NCBI RefSeq assembly: GCF_039535235.1 | Contig: NZ_BAAAWU010000001.1 | Location: forward strand, 5,828,001 to 5,892,000 | DNA from: Streptomyces roseoviridis | Lineage (GTDB): Bacteria > Actinomycetota > Actinomycetes > Streptomycetales > Streptomycetaceae | Length of the DNA: 64,000 nucleotides | Reading direction: 5' to 3' | Part shown: piece by piece, positions 32,827 through 41,177 of the stretch | How positions within the stretch are numbered: position 1 is the first letter of the stretch | How the letters are laid out: each line of letters opens with the position of its first letter | Translations under genes and position numbers: made by a program | Notes under the pieces: model-generated | The model's input: only the letters and a program-made list of their open reading frames with translations | Databases searched by the model: none | Told to the model about the DNA's origin: nothing

Positions 32827-32851
32827 CGGGCCGGAGCACCGCTCCGGCCCG
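32827..32851. terminator. Bidirectional terminator hairpin
   Basis: CGGGCCGGAGC pairs with GCTCCGGCCCG (11 bp) around an ACC loop. It lies between the convergent dehydrogenase and MDR-reductase genes, 17 and 11 bases from their stops. Confidence 0.8.
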
Positions 32852-32861
32852 CGGCCCGTAC

Positions 32862-33860
32862 CTACACCCGCACCACGATCTTCCCGATGTGCGCGTGGGA
32901 CTCCATCAGCCGGTGGGCGTCGGCCATCGAGCCCAGACCCTCGAAGGTCTCCGCGACCACCGGCGCCAGCGAGCCGTCGCGCAGCCCCGAGCCGATGAAC
33001 CCGGCCATCCGGGCGCGGCCCTCGGCCGTGCGCACCACCGCGCCGTTGGCGTAACCGCGCACGGTCAGCGGCCACTGCAGCGGCACCTCGGCCGGCCGCC
33101 GGTCCAGCCAGCCGTACAGCACCGCCGTGCCCTCCGGGCGCAGCGCCCCGCCCAGCCGTGCGAAGCCGGGGCCGCCGACCGCGTCGAAGACGACATCGGC
33201 GCCCCGTCCCCCGGTGATCCCGCGCACCGCCCCGACCAGGTCCTCCTCGTCGGTGACGACCACGTGCGGCGCGCCCAGGGCGAGCAGCCGCTCGCGCTTC
33301 GCCCGCTCGCGGGTCGCGGCGACCGGCACCGCGCCGATCCGCAGCGCCGTCTGGATCGCGGCCGTGCCGACGCCGCTCGACGCCCCCGTGATCACCACGT
33401 GGCCACCGGGCCGCAGCCCGCCCGCCTCCACCATGCCGCCGTACGCCGTGGAGTACGCCAGCCAGGCCGCCGCCCCGGCCACCGCGTCCACCCCCGCCGG
33501 GCGCGGCACCACGTACTCCTCCCGCAGCACCACCCGCTCCGCGTACACCCCGTGCACCCCGAAGTCGAAGTTGGCCGCCGCCAGCACGGCGTCGCCCGGC
33601 GCGTACGCCGTGACACCCTCGCCGACCTCCTCCACCAGGCCCGCCGCCTCGTAGCCGAGCCGCGAACCGGGCAGCGTGGCCGGGTAGTAGTACGCACCCG
33701 AACGGAACAGCGCTTCCGCCCGGTTGAGGCCGATCGCCTCCACCCGCATCCTCAGCTCGCTGGGCCCCGGTGCCGGAAGCGCGATCTCCTCCACGCTCAG
33801 CACCTCCGGTCCGCCGAGCTGGTGAAACAGAACCGCCGTGGTCTTCGTGTCGTTTCCCAT
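32862..33860 (-). CDS. MDR-family NAD(P)-dependent quinone-type reductase
   Basis: This 332-aa protein is a zinc-independent medium-chain reductase. The N-terminal GroES-like domain includes RVEAIGLNRAEALFRSGAYY, and the nucleotide-binding motif is GASSGVGTAAIQTA near residue 158. No structural zinc cysteines are present, typical of quinone or enoyl reductases. The ATG at 33860 is 102 bp from the divergent AraC gene, which is likely to regulate it. Confidence 0.88.
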   Translation of the reverse strand: MGNDTKTTAVLFHQLGGPEVLSVEEIALPAPGPSELRMRVEAIGLNRAEALFRSGAYYYPATLPGSRLGYEAAGLVEEVGEGVTAYAPGDAVLAAANFDFGVHGVYAERVVLREEYVVPRPAGVDAVAGAAAWLAYSTAYGGMVEAGGLRPGGHVVITGASSGVGTAAIQTALRIGAVPVAATRERAKRERLLALGAPHVVVTDEEDLVGAVRGITGGRGADVVFDAVGGPGFARLGGALRPEGTAVLYGWLDRRPAEVPLQWPLTVRGYANGAVVRTAEGRARMAGFIGSGLRDGSLAPVVAETFEGLGSMADAHRLMESHAHIGKIVVRV

Positions 33861-33962
33861 GTCCCTGACGCTAGGCACCGCCGTCGAGACGATCCATGTC
33901 CCCCCGACTTCCCTTCCTGTCCGATCGTCTCGCTCCCCGACGGGAACGGTACGGTGCCGGGC

Positions 33963-34898
33963 ATGGACGTACTGAGCGATGCCATCGCCGCCATGCGCAC
34001 CGGCCGCCCCCACTCCTCCCGCACGGTCCGGTTCGCACCCTGGGGCTTCCGCTTCCCGCCCAGCAAGGGCGCCGGCTTCCACGTCGTCCTCCAGGGCACC
34101 GCCTGGCTGCTGCCGCCGCCCGACCCCCGCGCCCCCGACGGCACCGGCGCACCCGTCCGGCTCGGCCCCGGCGACGTCGTGCTGCTCGCCCACGGCACCG
34201 GCCACGGCCTCGCCGACCGCCCCGACACCCCGCTCGTCGACGTGCTCCCCGCCCCCGACGGCAGCTGGCCCACCCCGCCCGACCGCGGACCCGTCGACGC
34301 CGAGGAGACCCTGCTCCTGTGCGGCGCCTACCAGTTGAGCCGGGACCGCGCCCACCCGCTGCTGACCGGGCTCCCCCCGTACGTCCACATCCCCGCCCGG
34401 GTCGGCGCCCACCCCCGGCTGCGCGCCGCCGTCGAGATGCTCGGCGCCGAACTCGCCGAACCCCAGCCCGGATCCGACGCGATCGTGCCCGCCCTCCTCG
34501 ACACCCTGCTGCTCTACCTGCTGCGCACCTGGTGGCTCACCGAACGCGCCGACTGCTCCACCGGCTGGTCCGGGGCGCTCAGCGACCCGGCCGTCGCCAC
34601 CGCCCTGTGCGCCCTCCACGACGACCCGGCCCGCCCCTGGACGGTGGAGGAGCTGGGCGCGCTCGGCGGCCTCTCCCGCGCCGCCTTCGCCCGCCGCTTC
34701 ACCACCCTGGTGGGCCGCCCGCCGCTCGCCTACCTCACCTGGTGGCGCATGACGACCGCCGGCCGGCTGCTGCGCACCGACGACCTGCCCCTGCGCACCG
34801 TGGCCCGGCGCTCCGGCTACTCCTCCGAGTTCGCCTTCGCCAAGGCGTTCAAACGGGAGTACGGGATGGCGCCGGGCCAGTACCGCAAGGCGTCCTGA
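33963..34898 (+). CDS. AraC-family regulator with cupin domain
   Basis: This 311-aa protein has an N-terminal cupin sensor domain (about 1-170; GFHVVLQGTAWLLPP, RLGPGDVVLLAHGTGHGL) of the AraC-binding cupin_6 type. The C-terminal double helix-turn-helix at about 210-308 contains LSRAAFARRFTTLVGRPPLAYL and VARRSGYSSEFAFAKAFKREYG. A TACGGT box ends seven bases before the ATG, so the mRNA may be leaderless. It is divergent from the MDR reductase gene and convergent with the DHA2 exporter, 12 bp away. Confidence 0.9.
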   Translation: MDVLSDAIAAMRTGRPHSSRTVRFAPWGFRFPPSKGAGFHVVLQGTAWLLPPPDPRAPDGTGAPVRLGPGDVVLLAHGTGHGLADRPDTPLVDVLPAPDGSWPTPPDRGPVDAEETLLLCGAYQLSRDRAHPLLTGLPPYVHIPARVGAHPRLRAAVEMLGAELAEPQPGSDAIVPALLDTLLLYLLRTWWLTERADCSTGWSGALSDPAVATALCALHDDPARPWTVEELGALGGLSRAAFARRFTTLVGRPPLAYLTWWRMTTAGRLLRTDDLPLRTVARRSGYSSEFAFAKAFKREYGMAPGQYRKAS

Positions 34899-34910
34899 AG
34901 ACCCTTCGTC

Positions 34911-36275
34911 CTAGGCGCGGTGGCGGGGGAGTCGCAGCGAGCCCAGGGCGGTCAGGGCGAGCAGTCCCGCGCTGATCAGCAGCGCGTCGCGCAGCGCCGC
35001 CGCCACCCCGTCGGCCGCGAGCGAGCCGAAGACCGCCACGGCCAGCGCCCCGGCCGTCTGCCGGATCGCGTTCAGCAGACCGGCCGCCGTGCCCGCGCGC
35101 TCCGCCGGAACCGCCTCCAGCATGGCGGCGATCAGCGGCGGCAGGGAGAAGCCGCAGCCCAGCGCCAGCGGCACGAGCAGCAGCGCCTGCACCGGCCGCG
35201 CCGTGCCCGCGTCCACGGTGAGCAGGGCGAGCAGCCCGGCCACCGCGACGACCTGGCCGACGACGATCGGCAACCGGGCCCCGTACCGCGCCGCCACCTT
35301 CGCCGACAGCACGTTCACCCCCGCGAGCAGCCCCGTCATCGGCAGGAACATCAGGCCCGCGCCGAGCGCCGACAGACCGAGCACCTGCTGGAAGAACAGG
35401 CCGAAGACGAAGACCATGCCGTAGAAGGCGACCGTGTTGGCCGCGCCCGCCGTCACCGCCACGACCACCGTGGTGCTGCGGAACAGGTCCAGCGGCACCA
35501 TCGGATGCCGCCGACGCGCCTCGATCACCAGGAACGCGGCGAAGGAGACCGCCGCCACCCCGAGCGCCCACCACGCCCGCGGGCCGTGCTCGATCGCCGC
35601 GAACGTCAGCGCGGTGAGCGCCACCACGGCGGTCAGCTGGCCCGGCAGGTCCAGCGGCGCGGGCCGCCGCGGCGAGCGGGCCACCCGGGTGAGCAGCGCG
35701 AGCGCCAGCAGCCCGAGCGGCAGGTTGACGAAGAAGATCCCGCGCCAGCTCCACGCCGTGGTCAGGGCCCCGCCCGCGACCGGACCGAGGGCCACCGCCA
35801 CCGTGCCGCCCGCCGCCCACAGCGACACCGCGCGGGCCCGCCGCACCGGATCGCCGTACGCCTCCCGCACCAGCGCCAGCGAGGCCGGCAGCATCACCGC
35901 GGCCGCGGCGCCCTGCACCGCACGGGCCGCGAGCATCGACGGCAGGCCCGGCGCCAGACCGCAGGCGACCGAGGCCAGCGTGAAGACGACGACCCCGAAG
36001 GCGTACGCACGGCTCGCCCCGGTCCGGTCGGCGAGCGCGCCGCTGGACAGCAGCAGCGCGGCGAAGGGCAGGGTGTACGCGTCGACCACCCATGACAGTC
36101 CGGTCATCCCGGCCCGCAGATCGGTGCCGATCGCGGGCAGGGCCACGTTCACCACCGACGTGTCGAGGGTGATGAGGGCGAAGCCCAGCATGGCGGCGGC
36201 GAGTGCGGTGCCCGGCCGGCGCTCCGGTGCGACGGCGGAACCAAGGGGCGGGCGGAGGAGGTCTGTTGTGCTCAT
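34911..36275 (-). CDS. DHA2-type MFS drug exporter
   Basis: This 454-aa protein has about fourteen membrane segments, the number typical of DHA2 exporters. Motif C-like sequence LGPVAGGALTTAWSWRGIFFVNLPLG lies near residues 163-188, and LDTSVVNVALPAIG in the first helix is the family signature. It probably exports drugs or dyes by proton antiport. I chose ATG at 36275; the reading frame extends upstream but overlaps the promoter shared with the divergent GlxA-type regulator 70 bp away. Confidence 0.9.
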   Translation of the reverse strand: MSTTDLLRPPLGSAVAPERRPGTALAAAMLGFALITLDTSVVNVALPAIGTDLRAGMTGLSWVVDAYTLPFAALLLSSGALADRTGASRAYAFGVVVFTLASVACGLAPGLPSMLAARAVQGAAAAVMLPASLALVREAYGDPVRRARAVSLWAAGGTVAVALGPVAGGALTTAWSWRGIFFVNLPLGLLALALLTRVARSPRRPAPLDLPGQLTAVVALTALTFAAIEHGPRAWWALGVAAVSFAAFLVIEARRRHPMVPLDLFRSTTVVVAVTAGAANTVAFYGMVFVFGLFFQQVLGLSALGAGLMFLPMTGLLAGVNVLSAKVAARYGARLPIVVGQVVAVAGLLALLTVDAGTARPVQALLLVPLALGCGFSLPPLIAAMLEAVPAERAGTAAGLLNAIRQTAGALAVAVFGSLAADGVAAALRDALLISAGLLALTALGSLRLPRHRA

Positions 36276-36345
36276 GCGTCCAGCCTGGTGATCACCGCGG
36301 CCGTACAGTAGTGGCCGGAATGCCATATCCCCGGAGGTTCTGGCC

Positions 36346-37365
36346 ATGACCCCGCCCCGGCGCGTCGCCGTCGTCGCCGCCCCGCCCGTCTCCATGTTCA
36401 ACCTCGCCATTCCGGAGATGCTCTTCGGCAAGGTCGAGGTCGACGGCCGCCCCGGCTACGAGACCGTCATCTGCACGCCCGACCCCGGCCCCGTCGCCAC
36501 CACCGGCGGCCTCGACCTGCACGTGCCGCACTCCCTGGACGCCGTCGCCGCCGCCGACACCGTGGTCCTCGCCGGCAGCGGCTCGTACACCGACCCCGAT
36601 CCGCGCGTCCTCGACGTGCTGCGCCGGGCCGCCGCCGACGGCAAGCGGATCGCCTCCATCTGCACCGGCTCCTTCGCGCTCGCCGCCGCCGGACTCCTCG
36701 ACGGCCGCAGCGCCACCACCTACTGGGCCTACCGCGAGCTCCTCGCCGAACGCCACCCGGGAGTCGACCTCCAGGACGACGTCCTCTTCGTACAGGACGG
36801 ACCGCTGCTGACCTCCTCGGGCTACGCCGCCGGCATCGACCTGTGCCTGCACGTGATCCGCACCGACCACGGCGCCGCCGTCGCCAACACCGTGGCCCGG
36901 CTCGCGCTCGTGGCACCGGTACGGCCCGGAGGACAGACCCAGTTCACCCAGACCCCGCTGCCGCCCGAACGCGGCGTCTCCTTCGCCGGTACGCGCGCGT
37001 GGGCCATGGAACGCCTCGACGAACCCCTCACCCTCACCGACCTGGCCCGGCACGCCGGGGTCTCCGTCCGCACCCTGTCCCGCCGCTTCCTCGCCGAGAC
37101 CGGCGTCAGCCCCCTCCAGTGGCTGCTGCACCAGCGCATCGAGCGGGCCAAGGAACTCCTGGAGACCACCGCCCTCCCGATGGACCGCCTCGCCCACGAG
37201 TCCGGCCTCGGCAGCGCCGACTCCCTCCGCCGCCACCTCCTGCGCAGAACGGGCCTCACCCCGAGCGCGTACCGGGCCTCGTTCAACCGCTTGGCGGGGG
37301 CCGGGGCCGGGGCGGGGGCGGGTGCCGGTGTCGGGCGGCTCACACCGGGCCCCGTGGCGGAATGA
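36346..37365 (+). CDS. GlxA-type regulator (DJ-1/PfpI plus AraC domains)
   Basis: This 339-aa protein joins an N-terminal DJ-1/PfpI-like domain (about 1-185, with cysteine at the elbow in SICTGSFALAAAG) and a C-terminal AraC-type DNA-binding domain (about 218-318, HAGVSVRTLSRRFLAETGVSPLQWL and AHESGLGSADSLRRHLLRRTGLTPSAYR). The last residues are an Ala-Gly run (AGAGAGAGAGVG) from a GC-rich hexamer repeat. It is divergent from the DHA2 exporter and likely controls it. GGAGG lies ten bases before the ATG. Confidence 0.9.
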   Translation: MTPPRRVAVVAAPPVSMFNLAIPEMLFGKVEVDGRPGYETVICTPDPGPVATTGGLDLHVPHSLDAVAAADTVVLAGSGSYTDPDPRVLDVLRRAAADGKRIASICTGSFALAAAGLLDGRSATTYWAYRELLAERHPGVDLQDDVLFVQDGPLLTSSGYAAGIDLCLHVIRTDHGAAVANTVARLALVAPVRPGGQTQFTQTPLPPERGVSFAGTRAWAMERLDEPLTLTDLARHAGVSVRTLSRRFLAETGVSPLQWLLHQRIERAKELLETTALPMDRLAHESGLGSADSLRRHLLRRTGLTPSAYRASFNRLAGAGAGAGAGAGVGRLTPGPVAE

Positions 37366-37438
37366 ACCCGGCGGGCGGAGGCGTTCCCGCCACGGAAACA
37401 GCCCGTCCGCCGTCCCCGTCGAGGAGAGAAGAGCCCCC

Positions 37439-38134
37439 ATGCGCGTCGAGATCTGGAGCGACATCGCCTGCCCCTGGTGCTACATCGGCAAGGCCCGCTT
37501 CGAGAAGGGGCTCGCGGCCTTCGCCCATCGTGACGAGGTCGAGGTCGTGCACCGCTCCTTCGAGCTCGACCCGCACCGGCCCAAGGGCGACACCGCCCCG
37601 GTCCTGGAGATGCTGGCGAAGAAGTACGGGCGCACCCTCGACGAGGCCCGGGCCATGGAGGCCCATGTGGCCGCCAACGCCCGCTCCGAGGGCCTGGGGT
37701 ATCGCAGCGACGGACGCGACCACGGCAACACCTTCGACATCCACCGCCTGCTGCACCTGGCCAAGGACCGCGGCCGGCAGAACGAGCTGCTCGACCTGGC
37801 CTACCGGGCCAACTTCGCCGAGGAGCGCTCGGTCTTCGACGCCGAGACGCTGGTGGCCCTCGGCGTCGAGGCGGGGCTGGAGGAGGCCGAGGTCCGCGCG
37901 GTGCTCGCCGACGAGTCCGCGTACGCCGACGCCGTACGGGCCGATGAGCGCGAGGCGGCCGAGCTGGGCGCCAACGGGGTGCCGTTCTTCGTCCTCGACC
38001 GGAAGTACGGCGTCTCCGGCGGCCAGCCCGCCGAGGTCTTCACCCAGGCCCTGGAGCAGGCGTGGCAGGGCCGTACCCTCCAGCCGGTCGGCGGGGACGC
38101 CGCCGCCTGCGACATCGACGGCAGCACCTGCTGA
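37439..38134 (+). CDS. DsbA-family (FrnE-like) oxidoreductase
   Basis: This 231-aa protein has a thioredoxin-fold DsbA domain with active-site Cys11-Pro-Trp-Cys14 near the N-terminus and the cis-proline loop in NGVPFFVLDRKYGVSGG near 175-190. It has no signal peptide, so it is cytoplasmic like FrnE or 2-hydroxychromene isomerase relatives. It carries two further cysteines at the extreme C-terminus (ACDIDGSTC). GAGGAGAG gives a good ribosome site. The preceding gene ends 73 bp upstream. Confidence 0.9.
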   Translation: MRVEIWSDIACPWCYIGKARFEKGLAAFAHRDEVEVVHRSFELDPHRPKGDTAPVLEMLAKKYGRTLDEARAMEAHVAANARSEGLGYRSDGRDHGNTFDIHRLLHLAKDRGRQNELLDLAYRANFAEERSVFDAETLVALGVEAGLEEAEVRAVLADESAYADAVRADEREAAELGANGVPFFVLDRKYGVSGGQPAEVFTQALEQAWQGRTLQPVGGDAAACDIDGSTC

Positions 38135-38181
38135 GCTGCCGATATAAGCGAATCTTGGATATCTCCCGCGAATTTAGGCAA

Positions 38182-38210
38182 TTGACTTGGAGTCGCGGGG
38201 GATCCAGGCT
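38182..38210 (+). promoter_or_regulatory. Promoter of the class V aminotransferase (leaderless)
   Basis: TTGACT (38182-38187) and CAGGCT (38205-38210) are spaced by 17 bp, a good vegetative match, inside an unusually AT-rich intergenic stretch. The -10 box ends six bases before the ATG at 38217, so the transcript would have no leader. Confidence 0.65.
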
Positions 38211-38216
38211 GTGACC

Positions 38217-39290
38217 ATGGAATCTCTGGAAGCCACGGAAACCCTGGAGCCCCTCGGCGGCGCCGAGTTCGCGCCCCGGCAGACCTACCTCAACACCTCC
38301 GCCTGTGGGCTGCTGCCCCGCCGCACCATCGAGGCCGTCACCCTCCTCGCCGAGGAGACCGCCGCCGGGCGTCCCGACGGCGCGGGCAGCTTCGACGTCG
38401 TCGACGAGGCCCGGTCCGCCTTCGCCCGGCTCGCCCACGTCACTCCCGACCGGGTCGCCGTCGGCAGCTCGGTGTCCGTCCACGTCGGCATGGTGGCGCA
38501 GTCGATGCGGGCCGGGGCCGAGATCCTGTTCCCCGAGGGCGACTTCTCCTCCGTCATCACCCCCTTCACCGTCCGCGGCGACCTGAAGACCCGTTTCGTG
38601 CCGCTGGAGCGGCTCGCCGAGTCCGTCCGGCCGGAGACCGCGCTCGTCGCCTTCTCCGCCGTGCAGTCGGCGGACGGCCGCACGGCCGACTTCGCCGCGA
38701 TCCGCGCCGCCGCCGCGGCGCACGGCGCCCGCACCCTGCTCGACGCCACCCAGTCCGCGGGCTGGCTCCCGCTGTACGCGGGGGAGTGGGACTACACCGT
38801 CTCCGGCGGCTACAAGTACCTGCTCTGCCCGCGCGGCGCGTCCTTCCTCACCGTCACCGAAGAGGCGCAGGACACCCTGCTGCCCATCCACGCCGGCTGG
38901 GTCACCGGTGAGCAGCTGTGGGTCAACAGCTACGGTCCGGTGCGCGAACTGGCCCGTTCCGCGCGCCGGTTCGACGAGCCGCCCGCCTTCCTGTCGTATC
39001 ACGGCGCCGCGCGCTCGCTCGCCCTCCTGGAGGAGGTCGGCATCGAGCGCATCGAGGCGCACAACAAGGCCCTCGCCGCCCGCTTCCGGGCCGGTGTCGC
39101 GGCGCTCGGCCACCCGCCGGTGCAGGACGACTCGACGGTGGTCGGCGTCCCGGGCCTCGGCGACCGCAGTGCCGCCCTGCGCGGGGCCGGCGTGCTGCTC
39201 TCGGCCCGCGCCGGCAACCTGCGGGCCTCCTTCCACCTCTACAACTCCGCGGCGGACGTCGACCGCGCCCTCGAGGTCCTGGCGGGCTGA
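38217..39290 (+). CDS. Class V aminotransferase / cysteine-desulfurase-like PLP enzyme
   Basis: This 357-aa fold-type I PLP enzyme has the PLP-binding Asp in TLLDATQSAGWLPL and the Schiff-base lysine Lys200 in SGGYKYLLCPRG. It lacks the SufS persulfide motif, so it is more likely an isopenicillin-epimerase-like or selenocysteine-lyase-like aminotransferase of unknown substrate. The ATG at 38217 is supported by the leaderless promoter; an upstream TTG reading starts inside the -35 box. Confidence 0.85.
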   Translation: MESLEATETLEPLGGAEFAPRQTYLNTSACGLLPRRTIEAVTLLAEETAAGRPDGAGSFDVVDEARSAFARLAHVTPDRVAVGSSVSVHVGMVAQSMRAGAEILFPEGDFSSVITPFTVRGDLKTRFVPLERLAESVRPETALVAFSAVQSADGRTADFAAIRAAAAAHGARTLLDATQSAGWLPLYAGEWDYTVSGGYKYLLCPRGASFLTVTEEAQDTLLPIHAGWVTGEQLWVNSYGPVRELARSARRFDEPPAFLSYHGAARSLALLEEVGIERIEAHNKALAARFRAGVAALGHPPVQDDSTVVGVPGLGDRSAALRGAGVLLSARAGNLRASFHLYNSAADVDRALEVLAG

Positions 39291-39314
39291 GCGCCGGGCC
39301 GAGCCGTCCGTGCG

Positions 39315-39836
39315 CTACGCGCCGTCGGTCGGCGGCGGGCAGGCGCCGGCCCCGTCGCCCGCCTCGTGGCAGAGGTTCTCCTCCAGGCGGGCGAGCAGGC
39401 GGGTGAGGACGTCGCGTTCGGCCGGGTCCAATCCGGCCAGGGAGTCCTCCTCCAGGCGTGACCACACCGCCTCGACGCGGGCCCGCAGGGCCTCGCCCTC
39501 CTCCGTCGCCTCGACCAGCACGGCCCGCCGGTCGGCCGGATCGGGGCGGCGGCGGACATGGCCGCACTGCTCCAGGCGCTGGAGCATCTTGGTGACCGTC
39601 GACGGATCGAGCCCCAGCGCCTGGATGAGGGCGGACTGGCGCACCGGGCCGCAGTCCCACAGCGCCATCATCAAGAACTCCTGCCCCGGATAGAGGCCCA
39701 GCTCCCGCAGGTGCCGGCCGGCCGCGATCCGGTGCAGCCGGGCCACCCGGGACAGGGCGTAGCTCAGCGGGCCGCCGCGGGCGGCGGACGGCAGGCAGTC
39801 CGCCGTGGCGGTACAGGCGGGGTCGTTCTCGGACAT
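39315..39836 (-). CDS. MarR-family regulator
   Basis: This 173-aa repressor-type protein has a MarR winged helix-turn-helix at about residues 50-115 (QSALIQALGLDPSTVTKMLQRLEQCGHVRRRPDPADRR). It contains several cysteines (8, 14, 62, 90 and others), so redox or electrophile sensing is possible. It is divergent from the old yellow enzyme gene, with two inverted copies of a TTGGTCGGCCAA site between them. Electrophile-responsive control of that enzyme is the likely role. Confidence 0.9.
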   Translation of the reverse strand: MSENDPACTATADCLPSAARGGPLSYALSRVARLHRIAAGRHLRELGLYPGQEFLMMALWDCGPVRQSALIQALGLDPSTVTKMLQRLEQCGHVRRRPDPADRRAVLVEATEEGEALRARVEAVWSRLEEDSLAGLDPAERDVLTRLLARLEENLCHEAGDGAGACPPPTDGA

Positions 39837-39874
39837 CTCTGCGCTCCTCGGGAGGTCTCTCCCACCACATTATC

Positions 39875-39929
39875 TTGGTCGGCCAAGCAATGCGTTACAG
39901 TGGCCTGCACGGAGATGGTTGGCCGACCA
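39875..39929. promoter_or_regulatory. Paired MarR operators over the reductase promoter
   Basis: TTGGTCGGCCAA at 39875-39886 recurs as its reverse complement (TTGGCCGACCA) at 39919-39929, centres about 44 bp apart. A TACAGT -10-like box (39896-39901) lies between them, so bound MarR would block the promoter. Flanking CACATT sequences are also inverted. Confidence 0.7.
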
Positions 39930-39951
39930 CATAAAATGTGAGGGAACCGCC

Positions 39952-41019
39952 ATGACCACCGCCTTCGACCCCCTCGACCTCGCCGGCACCCACCTCGCCA
40001 ACCGCATCGCCATGGCTCCCATGACCCGCAGCCGGGCCGACGGCGAGCGCCGCGTCCCCACCCCGCTCACCGCGGAGTACTACGCCCAGCGGGCCTCCGC
40101 GGGCCTCATCGTCAGCGAGGGCATCCAGCCCAGCGCCGTCGGCCAGGGCTACCCCCAGACCCCCGGCCTGCACACCAGGGAGCAGATCGCCGCCTGGCGC
40201 GAGGTCACCGGCGCCGTCCACCAGCGCGGCGGAAAGATCTTCGCCCAGCTGATGCACGCCGGCCGGATCAGCCACCCCCAGGTCCTCGGCGACGGCCTCC
40301 ACCCGGTCGCCCCCTCCGCCGTCACCCCCGCCGGACAGCTCTTCGCCGGCACCGGCCTCATCGACTTCGTCGCCCCGCGCGAACTCACCGGCGACCAGGT
40401 GCGCGAGACCGTCGCCGACTTCGCCGCCGCCGCCCGCAACGCCGTCGAGGCCGGCTTCGACGGCGTCGAGATCCACGGCGCCAACGGCTACCTGGTCCAC
40501 CAGTTCCTCGCCACCGGCTCCAACCTGCGCACCGACGAGTGGGGCGGCCCGGTCGAGAACCGGATCCGCTTCGCCGTCGAGGTCGTCCGCGCCGTCGCCG
40601 AGGAGATCGGCCCCGAGCGCACCGCGATCCGGCTCTCCCCGGCCAACCCGTACAACGACATCACCGAGACCGACACCGAGGAGACCTACACCCGCCTGGT
40701 GGACGCCCTCGAACCCCTCGGCCCGGCCTACCTCCACGTCACCGAGACCCGACCCGCACTGCGCGAACTCACCCTCGCCCTGCGCAAGCGGTTCTCCGGC
40801 GCGCTCGTCCTCAACCCGGCCACCGAGGGACCGACCGGCCCCGACTCCCTGGCCCTGATCGAGGACGGCACCGCCGACCTCATCGCGTTCGGCGCGCTGT
40901 TCCTCGCCAACCCCGACCTGCCCGCCCGCCTGAGGGCCGGCGGCCCGTACAACACCCCCGACCCGGCCACCTTCTTCGGCGGCGACCACCGCGGCTACAC
41001 CGACTACCCGACGCTGTAG
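39952..41019 (+). CDS. Old yellow enzyme-type alkene reductase
   Basis: This 355-aa FMN enzyme of the NemA/OYE family reduces activated alkenes such as enones and nitro compounds using NADPH. Recognisable blocks are NRIAMAPMTRSRAD near the N-terminus, GKIFAQLMHAGR, GFDGVEIHGANGYLVHQF (with His-Asn substrate-binding residues) and NPATEGPTGPDSL. The ATG has the ribosome site GAGGGAA. The MarR operator pair upstream indicates induction by electrophiles. After the stop begins a 50-bp repeat cluster. Confidence 0.93.
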   Translation: MTTAFDPLDLAGTHLANRIAMAPMTRSRADGERRVPTPLTAEYYAQRASAGLIVSEGIQPSAVGQGYPQTPGLHTREQIAAWREVTGAVHQRGGKIFAQLMHAGRISHPQVLGDGLHPVAPSAVTPAGQLFAGTGLIDFVAPRELTGDQVRETVADFAAAARNAVEAGFDGVEIHGANGYLVHQFLATGSNLRTDEWGGPVENRIRFAVEVVRAVAEEIGPERTAIRLSPANPYNDITETDTEETYTRLVDALEPLGPAYLHVTETRPALRELTLALRKRFSGALVLNPATEGPTGPDSLALIEDGTADLIAFGALFLANPDLPARLRAGGPYNTPDPATFFGGDHRGYTDYPTL

Positions 41020-41029
41020 CCGCGACGGC

Positions 41030-41177
41030 GGGCGGCCACGGGCCCACGGGTCACACCGAGGCCGCCTTCGTCACGGCGGGCGGCCACGAGTTCGTACGGG
41101 CCACGCCGAGGCCGCCGCCGCGACAACGGGCGGCCACCGGCCAGTACGGGCTACGCCCAGGCCGCCGTGACCGCCCG
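41030..41177. repeat. 48-50-bp tandem repeat at the aminotransferase stop
   Basis: Three units begin with GGGCGGCCAC at 41030, 41078 and 41128. The last unit contains the stop codon of the minus-strand aminotransferase (41151-41153) and its final codons; the other two are diverged copies without the stop in register. The array occupies most of the gap to the reductase gene. Confidence 0.75.
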
